Below, piece after piece: positions 9,471 to 18,214 of a DNA stretch of 64,000 nucleotides. The notes under the pieces were generated by a model that was not told the DNA's origin, did no database searches, and worked only from the letters and a program-made list of their open reading frames with translations. The DNA lies in assembly GCA_000474255.1 (NCBI GenBank), contig BATO01000002.1, forward strand, positions 62,001-126,000. Reading direction: 5' to 3'. How positions within the stretch are numbered: position 1 is the stretch's first letter; each line of letters begins with the position of its first letter. The position numbers were made by a program, and so were the translations under genes. The stretch is from Aquipseudomonas alcaligenes MRY13-0052 (GTDB taxonomy: Bacteria > Pseudomonadota > Gammaproteobacteria > Pseudomonadales > Pseudomonadaceae).

Positions 9471-10333
9471 GTCCTGGCGGTGGCGGGTTCGGCGAACCCC
9501 CCACCGCTGTCCGGTAGCCGGCCCGGCAGGTCGGACTCCAGTTCGATGACCCGCCGCCCGGCCATCCCGGCCTTGTCGATGAGGTGACCGTGATGGCGCA
9601 GGAACAGCGCCTGGAAGGTGCCGTCCGCGCGGATCATCTCGAAGCCTTCGGCGAAGCGCCGTTCCAGCACCGGGTTGTGCTGGGCGAAGGTGAAGTACAC
9701 CGGCATCGGGTATTTCAGCGCCAGGTGCTGCTCCACCATCAGGTCCGGCAGCGCCTTGCGGTTGGCGTCCACCTCGGCCCAGGCTTCGCTGAGGCCACGG
9801 TGGAAGTAGTCGAAGCGGCGCTGCTCGAGCATCGGCAGCAGGTTGCCGGGGTTGGCCATGCCCAGCACCGGCAGGTGGTTGCGGGCGAACAGCGGGAAAT
9901 CGCTCCATTGGCTGCCGAAGCCGCCGGTCATGCGGCGCAGGCCGTCGAGGTCTTTGACGCCGGCGAAATCGGCCTGGCGATCCTTGCGGATGATCAGCAC
10001 GCGGTAGCCGAGCAGGCCCTGGTGCATGTCGACCGGCAGCATGCGGAAGTCGGCGAGGCGCTCGCGGTTCGGCGGGACGTAGGCGAGGTCCACCTGGCCG
10101 GCCTTGAGCATGGCCAGGCAACGCTCCTGGGACGGGTCTGGCGCCTGGCTGGTGACGATGCTGGCTTCGCCGTAGCGCTCGGCGGTGCGGGCGAGGATGA
10201 GGTTGGCCAGTTCGATGCGGTAGGCGTAGGTGACGGGGCTTTGCTGGCAGACGCGCAATTGCTGCCCGGCGAAGGCAACCGGGAGCAGGGTGGGGAGGCA
10301 GAGCAAAGCTATGGCGTAGCGGATGAAACCCAT
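9455..10333 (-). CDS. Orphan periplasmic solute-binding protein (SBP_bac_3-like)
   Basis: About 292 residues from the ATG of MGFIRYAIALLCL; a signal peptide ends near VAFA-GQQ. The mature part (LRVCQQSPVTYAYRIELANL, then KAGQVDLAYVPPNRERLADF) resembles type-2 periplasmic binding proteins with two lobes. There is no permease or ATPase next to it. It could deliver a ligand to a distant transporter or act as a sensor module. The ligand cannot be inferred. An alternative start nine codons upstream would precede the signal peptide and is less likely. Confidence 0.8.
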   Translation of the reverse strand: MGFIRYAIALLCLPTLLPVAFAGQQLRVCQQSPVTYAYRIELANLILARTAERYGEASIVTSQAPDPSQERCLAMLKAGQVDLAYVPPNRERLADFRMLPVDMHQGLLGYRVLIIRKDRQADFAGVKDLDGLRRMTGGFGSQWSDFPLFARNHLPVLGMANPGNLLPMLEQRRFDYFHRGLSEAWAEVDANRKALPDLMVEQHLALKYPMPVYFTFAQHNPVLERRFAEGFEMIRADGTFQALFLRHHGHLIDKAGMAGRRVIELESDLPGRLPDSGGGFAEPATARTGDTP

Positions 10334-10616
10334 GGCGTGTCCACGGCGACCGGCGTGCATGCGCCAGCAGAGTAATGACGGAAGATTACAGTCTTCTCAG
10401 ACGCTTCGCCCGCTGACTGTTGAGCATCACGACACCCGGCGCTATTCTGGCTCGCGGTCGGCAGTTCACCCAGGCGTCACCGGTGCCCATTCGGGCAGCT
10501 AAACCTGCCACGAGCCCCAGGCTCACCCTCGACCGACACTCGTCCCCGTGCCGCGTCGGAACCCGGCGACCCCCGACATCCTCTTCCGAGGACTTGGCAC
10601 ACACGAGGAACGAACT

Positions 10617-11156
10617 GTGTCCAAGACGCTTATCCCTTTCGCTACCGATGACATGTCTGCGCTCGCCCGCTCGCTGGTCCGCCAGCTAGAGGAGCGCGAA
10701 CGGCCGCCCGGCCATGTGGAGATGCTCAACCTGCTGGCCCGCGCCCGGGGTTTTCGCAGCTTCCAGGCGCTGCGTGCGAGCCAGATGGCCGAACGACAAC
10801 TGAGCCAGCCGCCGGCCGACGTTGCGGTGGACTACGTGCTGGTGCGCCGCCTGCTGCGGTACTTCGACCAGCAGGGCCGCCTGCGCACCTGGCCCAGCAA
10901 GCACAGCCACCGACGCCCCTGCCTGTGGATGACCTGGATGGCCCTGCCGCCCCGTACCGCGATGAGCGAGCGTGAGGTGGACGGGCATATCCGTGAGGTC
11001 GCGAGCCTGGGCGACCACGTGCTGTTGCGCCGGGAAATGGTGGATGCCGGCTGGCTGATGCGTACGCCGGACGGGCGCGAGTACCGCCGCGTGGAGCTGC
11101 GTCCGGAGCCACTGGCGATGGCGCTGCGTGGACAGTTGGGCAGGCGCTCGGCCTGA
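10617..11156 (+). CDS. DUF2087 domain protein
   Basis: 179 residues from a GTG start with GAGGAA seven bases upstream. The N-terminal half (about residues 1-65) is helical and charged (DDMSALARSLVRQLEE, EMLNLLARARGFRSF). The C-terminal half carries the DUF2087 pattern: LLRYFDQQGRLRTWPSK, then MSEREVDGHIREV and LLRREMVDAGWLMRTPDG followed by YRRVEL. DUF2087 resembles a small winged-helix module and often sits with transcription-factor domains, so a DNA-binding or regulatory role is possible but unproven. It is convergent with the next gene. Confidence 0.82.
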   Translation: MSKTLIPFATDDMSALARSLVRQLEERERPPGHVEMLNLLARARGFRSFQALRASQMAERQLSQPPADVAVDYVLVRRLLRYFDQQGRLRTWPSKHSHRRPCLWMTWMALPPRTAMSEREVDGHIREVASLGDHVLLRREMVDAGWLMRTPDGREYRRVELRPEPLAMALRGQLGRRSA

Positions 11157-11185
11157 CGTGAAAGGGCGCGCAGGGACGCGCGCCT

Positions 11186-11842
11186 TCAGGCCTCGTCGAA
11201 GTGGCTGGTGAGCAGCAGGCAACCCAGGGGCGCGGTATCGACTTGCAGGCGCGGCCAGCGTTGCAGCCAATCCTTGGCCTGCAGGCGTTCGGCGAAGACG
11301 GCCTGACGCGGGTGCAGCGGGTTGGGGGTGATGCGCAGGTCGAGCAGCCCGGACTGCACGAAAGGGGTGGCGATCTCGATGCCGCCACCCGGGCGCAGGC
11401 GCACGCCGATGGCGGTCTGTACCTCCGGCCAGTGGCTCATGGCGTCGCGGCTGTCGCGGTAGGGGTCGTCGCCGTTACGCAGGTGCATGCGCGCCTGGTT
11501 CTTCACCGACCAGGGCAGGTGCCCGGCCATGCGCCGCAGGGCCTGCTCGATGCGCAGGTCGGCTTCGGGGTCGAGGTCATCGGGGTTGAAGTGGATCAGG
11601 TCGAGATCGGCCAGCGGCGTGGCGTCGCGGTAGCCGTGCAGGCGGTCCCAGGCGAGGTTGCGGACGAAGCCGGCGGCCAGCCAGGCGTCGCGCAGGCCCA
11701 GGCTGGCGACGCAGCGCAGCGCCAACAGGCGCTGGGCGTCGCCACGCAGCCAGCGCTGCAGGTGGGGCAGGGGATTCTGGTAAGCCACCGGCAGCACCGG
11801 CCCCCGCAGCGTGCAGTGCGGAGGCTGGGTGTGTGGCTCCAT
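11186..11842 (-). CDS. Nucleotidyltransferase-family protein
   Basis: About 218 residues. The pattern GLRDAWLAAGFVRNLAWDRLHGY, then PLADLDLIHF is that of the nucleotidyltransferase-like family formerly called DUF925: a G-F-x-RN turn followed by a D-x-D metal-binding pair. The start is taken at the ATG of MEPHTQP, because the longer form would need a TTG. It begins 5 bp after the stop of the upstream glycine-zipper gene, so they may be cotranscribed. The substrate is unknown. Confidence 0.8.
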   Translation of the reverse strand: MEPHTQPPHCTLRGPVLPVAYQNPLPHLQRWLRGDAQRLLALRCVASLGLRDAWLAAGFVRNLAWDRLHGYRDATPLADLDLIHFNPDDLDPEADLRIEQALRRMAGHLPWSVKNQARMHLRNGDDPYRDSRDAMSHWPEVQTAIGVRLRPGGGIEIATPFVQSGLLDLRITPNPLHPRQAVFAERLQAKDWLQRWPRLQVDTAPLGCLLLTSHFDEA

Positions 11843-11847
11843 GATGC

Positions 11848-12246
11848 TCAATCGCGGTGCCTGTGCTTGCGGTGCTTCTTGCTGCCGCTGTCCTTGTTCA
11901 GCTCGCTGGCGATGGCGCCGCCTGCCGCACCACCAAGGCCCGCGCCGATGGCGGCTCCGGTGTTGCCGCCGAGCTTGTTGCCCACCACCGAACCCCCGGC
12001 GGCACCCAGGCCACCGCCCAGCGCGGCGCCGGTCTTGTTGCCGTCATGCGCGGTGATGGCGCCACCGGCTGCGCCGCCGAGGCCGGCACCGATGGCCGCA
12101 CCGGTGCTGCCACCGATGGATTGGCCGACGACGTTGCCCAGCGCACCGCCGAGACCGCCGCCGAGGGCGTTCTTGGTGGTTTCGCCGGCGACCACGGCTT
12201 GGGTCGCGAGCAGGCTCAGGGCCAGGGCGGGAAGAGTGAGGCGCAT
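11848..12246 (-). CDS. Glycine-zipper secreted protein (copy B)
   Basis: 132 residues. The signal peptide MRLTLPALALSLLATQAVVA is followed by three or more Gly-rich zipper segments (GGGLGGALGNVVGQSIGG, GAAIGAGLGGAAGGAI and the related repeats). The tail is basic and His-rich (KKHRKHRHRD). It is predicted to be exported and to pack as paired membrane-inserting helices, as in glycine-zipper 2TM outer-membrane or stress proteins. It is clearly a paralogue of the neighbouring 162-residue protein. Confidence 0.85.
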   Translation of the reverse strand: MRLTLPALALSLLATQAVVAGETTKNALGGGLGGALGNVVGQSIGGSTGAAIGAGLGGAAGGAITAHDGNKTGAALGGGLGAAGGSVVGNKLGGNTGAAIGAGLGGAAGGAIASELNKDSGSKKHRKHRHRD

Positions 12247-12379
12247 CGGGTGTTTCTCCAGGCAAGGTCACGAGGGCCACCTGCACTGCAGATGGCCCTC
12301 GAAGATTAAGAGGCTGTGAATGTGACGGGAGTTCTGTGAGGGGGGCCGATCGACCGGGATTGGCGACTAACGGTCGCGA

Positions 12380-12868
12380 TCAGTCATCCCAGTCGTGGTG
12401 GTGGCGGTGCTTGTGCTTGCGGTGGCCCCAGCCGTGGCCACGGCCATGCTCGTGGCGATCGCCACGGCGGTCGTAGTAGCGACGATCATCGCGGTCGTCG
12501 TCGCGACGGCTCTCGTTGCCCATGTAGTTGCCCAGTGCGCCACCGGCGCCACCGCCGGCCGCTGCGCCGATCAGGCTGCCGGTGTTGCCACCGACCTGGC
12601 GGCCGATGACGTTGCCGCCCGCCGCGCCCAGTGCGCCGCCGAGGGCCGCTTCGGTGCGGTTGCGTCGGTCGGCGCCGACTGCGCTACCCGCTGCACCGCC
12701 GACGCCGGCACCGATGGCCGCGCCGGTGTTGCCACCGATGGACTGACCGACGGCCGCGCCCAGTACCCCGCCCAGCGCGCCACCCACCCCGGCTTCGGTG
12801 GTGCCGCCGGCGAAGGCGCCGCCACTGACGAGGCAGAAAGACAGAAGGAGGATCGAGGATTGCTTCAT
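12380..12868 (-). CDS. Glycine-zipper secreted protein with His/Asp/Arg-rich tail (copy A)
   Basis: 162 residues. The signal peptide is MKQSSILLLSFCLVSGGAFA. The middle (residues 21-110) consists of repeated glycine-zipper helices (GVGGALGGVLGAAVGQSIGG and variants). The last 45 residues are extremely charged: RRDDDRDDRRYYDRRGDRHE followed by a His-rich end containing HRHHH. The tail could bind metal or anionic polymers; this is inference. It lies 133 bp upstream of the shorter paralogue in the same orientation, suggesting a local duplication with diverged tails. Confidence 0.85.
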   Translation of the reverse strand: MKQSSILLLSFCLVSGGAFAGGTTEAGVGGALGGVLGAAVGQSIGGNTGAAIGAGVGGAAGSAVGADRRNRTEAALGGALGAAGGNVIGRQVGGNTGSLIGAAAGGGAGGALGNYMGNESRRDDDRDDRRYYDRRGDRHEHGRGHGWGHRKHKHRHHHDWDD

Positions 12869-13253
12869 GGAGAGGAGAGCCTCTGTTGTTTGGACGAGGC
12901 GATAGTTGCCAGCGGAACGGCCCCGTACAAGCGCCTCCCGACGAATTGCACAGGGTTTTTCACATTCTCTAAATAATTGTTTTTGCTGGAGAACTTTGAC
13001 TGTTTTGGCGATGTCAGAGCCCTATTCCAGAACCGCGTTGCGGGCCTTTTTCGGGCCCTTTCCTGATGGCATTGCGCCTTGTTCCTGCACCCCTTCAGTG
13101 GGGGTGATTCCGCTTTTTTCCTGGCCCTTCGATGCGTGTGATCGGTGCGACCTGCGCGTACCTGCACCTGTGTGCGAGCGGGGAGGGAGTAGGCGCGCTG
13201 CACACCCTACGGGAGGCTCCGTGCTCCCTTAGGGTGTGATGGGCAGCGATCCG
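12869..13253. repeat. Intergenic region with a long GTAGGGTGTG-type palindrome
   Basis: This 385-bp gap has no supported gene. Near its right end is a hairpin with outer arms CACACCCTA (13201-13209) and TAGGGTGTG (13230-13238) and inner arms GGGAG/CTCCC. It sits just downstream of the molybdoenzyme gene and could end its transcript. It belongs to the same family as the palindrome at 19709-19779. The left part, about 12930-13040, is relatively AT-rich and may hold the promoter of the glycine-zipper gene. Confidence 0.6.
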
Positions 13254-15575
13254 TCAGAGGATGCGCCCGCTTTCCTGCGCTGCCTGGATGCGTATGGCGA
13301 TGAACTTGGAGGTGGGCGTGTGGCTGCCGACGCCGAAGCTGTCCAGGGGCACCAGGGGGTTGGTTTCCGGGTAATAGGCGGCGGCCTGGCCGGCCGGGAT
13401 GTCGAAGGCCAGCAGGGTGAAGCCTTCCACCTTGCGTTCGATGCCGTCGTCCCAGAGCGAGACCAAGTCCACTTTCTGCCCGCTCTGGTAGCCCAGGCGC
13501 TGGATGTCGGCTTCGTTGGCGAACACCACCTCGCGCTGGCCGCGTACGCCACGGTAGCGGTCGTCGAGGCCGTAGATGGTGGTGTTGTACTGGTCGTGGG
13601 AGCGCAGGGTCTGCAGGATCAGGTCGGGCTTGAGGCCGCTGGCGCGGATGCGTTCGTGGATCAGGGTCTCCGGCAGCGGGTTGGCCTTGAAGTTGGCACG
13701 GCCGCTGGCGGTCTTCCAGGTGCGCGCGCCGGCGCTGTTGCCCAGGTAGAAGCCGCCCGGGTGTTGCACGCGCTGGTTGAAGTCGGCGAAGCCGGGGATG
13801 GTGTCGGCGATCAGGTCGCGGATGCGGTCGTAGTTGGCGATCATCGCGTCCCAGTCCACCGGGTGGTTGCCCAGGGTGGCCTTGGCGATGCCGGCGACGA
13901 TGGCCGGCTCCGAGCGCATCTCGCGGGACAGCGGCGCCAACTGGCCGTTGGAGGCGTGGATCATGCTGAAGGAATCCTCCACCGTCACCGCCTGCGGGCC
14001 GTGGGCCTGGTGGTCGATGTCGGTGCGGCCGAGGCAGGGCAGGATCAGCGCGTCGCGGCCGACGGTGAGGTGGCTGCGGTTGAGCTTGGTGCTGATCTGC
14101 ACGGTGAGCTCGCAGTTCATCAGCGCCTGGTGGGTGCGCGGGCTGTCCGGCGTGGCCTGGGCGAAGTTGCCGCCGAGGCCGATGAAGACGCGGGCCTGGC
14201 CGTCGAGCATGGCGTTGATGGCTTCCACGGTGTTGTGGCCGTTCTCGCGGGGCACCTTGAACTGGAAGCGCTTCTCCAGCGCGTCGAGCAGGGCCACCGG
14301 CGGGCGGTCGTTGATGCCCATGGTGCGGTCGCCCTGCACGTTGCTGTGGCCGCGCACCGGGCACAGGCCGGCACCGGGGCGGCCGAGGTTGCCGCGCAGC
14401 AGTTGCAGGTTGACGATTTCCTGGATGGTCGGCACCGAGTGGTGGTGCTGGGTGATGCCCATGGCCCAGCAGATGATCACCCGCTCGGCGCGGCGGTACA
14501 TGCGCGCGGCCTGCTCGATCTCGGCGAGGGTCAGGCCGGATTGGCGCTCGAGGTGTTCCCAGGTGGTGGCGTCCAGCTCGGCCAGGTAGCCGTCTACACC
14601 ATCGGTGTGTTCGGCGATGAAGGCGTGGTCGAACACCGCCGGCTGGCCGGCGGCCTGGGCTTCGCGCTCCCACTGCAGGAGGAACTTGGCGATGCCGCGG
14701 AGGGCGGCCATGTCGCCGCCCAGGGCCGGGCGAAAGAACGCGGTGTTGAGCGGGGCGGAGCCGTTGGTGAGCATTTCCAGGGCGTGCTGGGGATGCTGGA
14801 AGCGTTCCAGGCCGCGCTCCTTGAGCGGGTTGAAGGCGACCACCTGGGCGCCACGCTTCACCGCCTCGCGCAGCGGTTCGAGCATGCGCGGGTGGTTGGT
14901 GCCGGGGTTCTGGCCGAGGACGAAGATGGCGTCGGCATGCTCGAAGTCGGCGAAGGTCACGCTGCCCTTGCCGATGCCCACGCTCTGGCCCAGGGCCACG
15001 CCGCTGGCCTCGTGGCACATGTTCGAGCAGTCGGGGAAGTTGTTGGTGCCGTAGGCGCGGACGAACAGCTGATAGAGGTAGGCGGCTTCGTTGCTGGCGC
15101 GGCCGGAGGTGTAGAACTCGGCCTGGTTCGGGTCGGGCAGGCGCTTGAGGTGGCTGGCGATCAGGGCGAAGGCGTCGTCCCAGCTGGTGGGCAGGTAGCG
15201 GTCGCTGGCGGCGTCGTAGCGCATCGGCTGGGTCAGGCGGCCCTGGTATTCGAGCCAGTAGTCGCTCTGCTCGCGCAGCTGGCTGACGCTGTAGCGGGCG
15301 AAGAAGGCGGCGTCGACCCGGCGCTTGGTGGCTTCCCAGTTCACCGCCTTGGCGCCGTTCTCGCAGAACTTGATGCGGCCGTCTTCGGGGGAGTCGCCCC
15401 AGGCGCAGCCGGGGCAGTCGAAGCCGCCGTTCTGGTTGGTCTTGAGCAGGGCACGCAGGTTCTTGAACGGCTGCTTACTGTCCAGCCAGAAGTGCGCGAC
15501 GCTCTTCAGCGCGCCCCAGCCGGCGGCGGCGCCGTTGTAGGGCTTGTAGCGGGGATGCACGGGTTGCAGGCTCAT
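13254..15575 (-). CDS. FdhF/YdeP-family molybdopterin oxidoreductase
   Basis: 773 residues. An N-terminal iron-sulfur motif is visible (C54-x2-C57 in FDCPGCAWGD, C71 in KFCENG). Molybdopterin-binding blocks follow, including CSNMCHEASGVALGQSVGIG, in which Cys187 takes the place of the selenocysteine/cysteine molybdenum ligand, and GLCPVRGHSNVQGDRTMGI. The family is related to formate dehydrogenase alpha subunits but is usually a stand-alone oxidoreductase of uncertain substrate. No electron-transfer subunits are adjacent. It overlaps fdhD by 4 bp (ATGA). Confidence 0.9.
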   Translation of the reverse strand: MSLQPVHPRYKPYNGAAAGWGALKSVAHFWLDSKQPFKNLRALLKTNQNGGFDCPGCAWGDSPEDGRIKFCENGAKAVNWEATKRRVDAAFFARYSVSQLREQSDYWLEYQGRLTQPMRYDAASDRYLPTSWDDAFALIASHLKRLPDPNQAEFYTSGRASNEAAYLYQLFVRAYGTNNFPDCSNMCHEASGVALGQSVGIGKGSVTFADFEHADAIFVLGQNPGTNHPRMLEPLREAVKRGAQVVAFNPLKERGLERFQHPQHALEMLTNGSAPLNTAFFRPALGGDMAALRGIAKFLLQWEREAQAAGQPAVFDHAFIAEHTDGVDGYLAELDATTWEHLERQSGLTLAEIEQAARMYRRAERVIICWAMGITQHHHSVPTIQEIVNLQLLRGNLGRPGAGLCPVRGHSNVQGDRTMGINDRPPVALLDALEKRFQFKVPRENGHNTVEAINAMLDGQARVFIGLGGNFAQATPDSPRTHQALMNCELTVQISTKLNRSHLTVGRDALILPCLGRTDIDHQAHGPQAVTVEDSFSMIHASNGQLAPLSREMRSEPAIVAGIAKATLGNHPVDWDAMIANYDRIRDLIADTIPGFADFNQRVQHPGGFYLGNSAGARTWKTASGRANFKANPLPETLIHERIRASGLKPDLILQTLRSHDQYNTTIYGLDDRYRGVRGQREVVFANEADIQRLGYQSGQKVDLVSLWDDGIERKVEGFTLLAFDIPAGQAAAYYPETNPLVPLDSFGVGSHTPTSKFIAIRIQAAQESGRIL

Positions 15576-16417
15576 GGCTGTACTTCTTCTGTCCGGGGCG
15601 CCGGGCTGTAGACCCGGGGCGCGCTGTGATGGGGCAGGTGGATCAGGTTCAGGTTGTGCCGGCGCGCCCATTGCACGGTGAGCGCAGTGGGGGCCGAGAG
15701 GCTGACCAGGGTGCCGAGGCCGGCACGCACCGCCTTGTGGATAAGTTCGAGGCTGCAGCGGCTGGTGACCACGGCGAAACCGGCGCGCGGGTCGAGCTTT
15801 TGCCGCAGGACGGCACCGATGAGTTTGTCGAGGGCGTTGTGGCGACCGATGTCTTCGCGGCACAGCACCAGTTCGCCTGCGGCGTCGACGAAGAGCGCGG
15901 CATGCAGGGCGCCGCTGCGGCGGGCCAGGTCCTGCTTGGCGGCGATGCGCTGGCGCAGGTCGGCCAGGTGCTCCGCCGGGGGCAGCGGTTGCGGTTGCAG
16001 GACCTTGAGCGCGGGCAGCGCCTGTTCCAGGGCTTCGACGCCGCAGAGGCCGCAGCCGGTGGTGCCGGCCAGTTGGCGGCGCTGGTCCTTCAGGGCCCAG
16101 AAGGCGCGGTTGGCGATTTCCACCTCGGCCTGGCGGGCGTCGTCGCAGCCACCGAGGCGGCTGTCATAGATGTCATCGATCGAGTCGACGATGCCGGCGC
16201 TGAGGCTGAAGCCGACGAGGAAGTCTTCCAGATCGGCGGGCGAGACCATCATCACCGCGTGGCTGATGCCGTTGTAGGCGATGGCCAGGGCGCATTCCTC
16301 GGCCAGCAGGCCCTCGCCGGACGCAGCGGCACCGCCCAGTTCGGCATAGGCATAGCCCCGCGCCTGGGTCACGGGCTCGGTGTCGTTGAAAGCGGGAGTG
16401 GAAAGCTGGCGTGGCAC
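15572..16417 (-). CDS. fdhD: FdhD, sulfurtransferase for molybdoenzyme maturation
   Basis: 281 residues. The C122-x2-C125 pair in TTGCGLCGVEAL is the sulfur-transfer motif, and REDIGRHNALDKLIG is the second family signature. FdhD passes sulfur from a cysteine desulfurase to the molybdenum cofactor of formate dehydrogenase-like enzymes. It is translationally coupled to the downstream FdhF/YdeP-type gene, which identifies its client. The first residues (MPRQLSTPAFNDTEP) fit the usual start. Confidence 0.93.
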   Translation of the reverse strand: MPRQLSTPAFNDTEPVTQARGYAYAELGGAAASGEGLLAEECALAIAYNGISHAVMMVSPADLEDFLVGFSLSAGIVDSIDDIYDSRLGGCDDARQAEVEIANRAFWALKDQRRQLAGTTGCGLCGVEALEQALPALKVLQPQPLPPAEHLADLRQRIAAKQDLARRSGALHAALFVDAAGELVLCREDIGRHNALDKLIGAVLRQKLDPRAGFAVVTSRCSLELIHKAVRAGLGTLVSLSAPTALTVQWARRHNLNLIHLPHHSAPRVYSPAPRTEEVQP

Positions 16418-16476
16418 GGGTGGCGCCCCTGCGACGGATTGACACAGGCAGCCTAGGCGCTGGTGCCGGGGTCCGT

Positions 16477-17403
16477 CTAATCGCTATTGCCGATACTGTG
16501 ATCGACGCCATCTATCAAAGCGGGCTCGAACAGCCGGCGGGCCTCTTCGAAGCAGGCATCCGCCAGGGCCGAGCGGGTCTGCCCACGGCGCTGGATGAGC
16601 CCCAGCGGGGCCAGGGTGTGGGCCTGCTCGATGGGCAACAGGGCCAGGTGTTCGGTGAGTTCGTCGAGGCCGCTGGCCAACGGCATGATGGCGCAGCACA
16701 GGCCGACGTTGACCGCCTGCAGCAACTGGTGAACGGCGTCGGTTTCCAGGCGCGGCTGCGGCGCCAGGCCCCGGCTGCGGAAGCCGTGGTCGATGGACTG
16801 GCGGAAGTGCATGCCGCTGGAGAGCAGGCCCAGGGGCAGGCCGGGGAGGGCCTCCCAGGCCAGCTGCGGGGCGTCGAAGGCGAAGTGGCGCCGGTCGTAC
16901 AGCAGGCCCATGCGCGTGTCGGCGATCTCCAGGCTGTCGAAGTGTTCGCGATCCAGGCGGTCGAGGTAGGAGAGGCCGAGGTCGAGCTGGTTGCGCGCCA
17001 GGCGTTCGAGGATCTGCTCGGAGCTGAGGGCGAACAGCTGGAAGCGCAGGTCGGGATGCTGCTTGGCGAAGGCTTGCACCAGGCGCATGGGGTCGTAGCC
17101 CGCCAGGGGCACCACGCCCAGGCGCAGGGTGCCCACCAGGTGGCCGCGACAGGCGGCGGCCTCGGCGTGCAGGCCGTCATGGGCGGCAAGCAGGGTGCGG
17201 GCCCAGGCGAGCACGCGCTGGCCGGCATCGGTGAAGCCTTCGAAGCGCTGGCCGCGCTGCACCAGCTCCAGGCCCAGCTCCTCTTCCAGGCTGCGCAAGC
17301 GCATGGACAGGGTGGGCTGGGTGACGTGGCAGCGCGCGGCGGCCTGGCCGAAGTGGCGGGTCTCGTCGAGGGCGACGAGGAACTTGAGCTGCTTGATGTC
17401 CAT
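16477..17403 (-). CDS. LysR-family transcriptional regulator upstream of fdhD
   Basis: 308 residues. The helix-turn-helix is near the N-terminus (MDIKQLKFLVALDETRHFGQ, then AAARCHVTQPTLSMRLRSLE). A LysR substrate-binding domain follows. It is in the same direction as fdhD and the molybdoenzyme gene, 59 bp upstream of fdhD, so it may be cotranscribed with them rather than divergent. It plausibly regulates them; this is inference from position only. Confidence 0.9.
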   Translation of the reverse strand: MDIKQLKFLVALDETRHFGQAAARCHVTQPTLSMRLRSLEEELGLELVQRGQRFEGFTDAGQRVLAWARTLLAAHDGLHAEAAACRGHLVGTLRLGVVPLAGYDPMRLVQAFAKQHPDLRFQLFALSSEQILERLARNQLDLGLSYLDRLDREHFDSLEIADTRMGLLYDRRHFAFDAPQLAWEALPGLPLGLLSSGMHFRQSIDHGFRSRGLAPQPRLETDAVHQLLQAVNVGLCCAIMPLASGLDELTEHLALLPIEQAHTLAPLGLIQRRGQTRSALADACFEEARRLFEPALIDGVDHSIGNSD

Positions 17404-17419
17404 GGTCGCTCCCGCCGGG

Positions 17420-18082
17420 CTAGAGCCCGTCCACCAGTTCGCGGTAGCCGTCGACCGCGGCGAACTCCTCGGTGTCCTTGAGCGCGCCCCGGCTGTCGGG
17501 CTGCAGCACCGCCAGCAGGTGGGCGACGCCGTAGGCCCGTGCGCTGCGCAGGATCGGCAGGCTGTCGTCGATGAACAGCGTACGCGCCGGGTCGAAGGGC
17601 GAATCCGCCTGCAGGGCGTGCCAGAACTGCTGATCTTCCTTGGGGAAACCGTAGTCGTGGGAACTGATCAGGCGATCGAACCAGGGCGCCAGCTCGACCC
17701 GTTCCATCTTCAGCGACAGCGAGTCACGGTGGGCGTTGGTGATCAGCACCACGCGCTTGCCGGCGCGGCGCAGGGCGGCGAGGAAGTGGTCGGCGTCGGG
17801 GCGCAGGGCGATCAGGTCGGCGACCTCGCGCTTGAGGTCGCGGATCGACAGCTTCAGCTCGCGGCTCCAGAAGTCCGTGCAGTACCAGTTGAGCTGGCCG
17901 GCGTGGTGCCTGAACAGCGGCACCAGTTCGGCGTCGGCCGCCTCGCGGCTGATGCCGTGGTGTTCGGCATAGCGCTGGGGCAGGTAGTCCAGCCAGAAGT
18001 GGTTGTCGAAATGCAGGTCGAGGAGGGTGCCATCCATGTCCAGCAGGACGGTGTCGATGGCGGACCAGTTGAGCTGTGGCAT
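17420..18082 (-). CDS. yrfG: HAD-family GMP/IMP nucleotidase YrfG
   Basis: 220 residues, close to the 222 of E. coli YrfG. The HAD motif I is DMDGT (D15 nucleophile, D17), motif II is VLITNAH, and motif III/IV is GFPKEDQQFW then TLFIDDSLPIL. The start is set at MPQLNW because the 14 upstream codons are not conserved-looking. It hydrolyses purine nucleoside monophosphates. It is divergent from nudE, as in related Pseudomonas, and the trio forms a nucleotide-housekeeping group. Confidence 0.88.
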   Translation of the reverse strand: MPQLNWSAIDTVLLDMDGTLLDLHFDNHFWLDYLPQRYAEHHGISREAADAELVPLFRHHAGQLNWYCTDFWSRELKLSIRDLKREVADLIALRPDADHFLAALRRAGKRVVLITNAHRDSLSLKMERVELAPWFDRLISSHDYGFPKEDQQFWHALQADSPFDPARTLFIDDSLPILRSARAYGVAHLLAVLQPDSRGALKDTEEFAAVDGYRELVDGL

Positions 18083-18214
18083 GCGTGTCCGGGGCTGTAG
18101 GTGGGAGGGCTGTCGCGATTGCATCGCGGACGGTCGTCGGCGTGCAATCTCCTACGCAGATAATCGGAAAAGCCGGGGTATGATAACCCGCCGGTCATGC
18201 CAAGGAGTTCCGTT

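Noticed and set aside
13236..15611. Long open frame antisense to the FdhF/YdeP-type gene
   Set aside because: It is a by-product of high third-position GC. The opposite strand encodes the recognisable molybdoenzyme.
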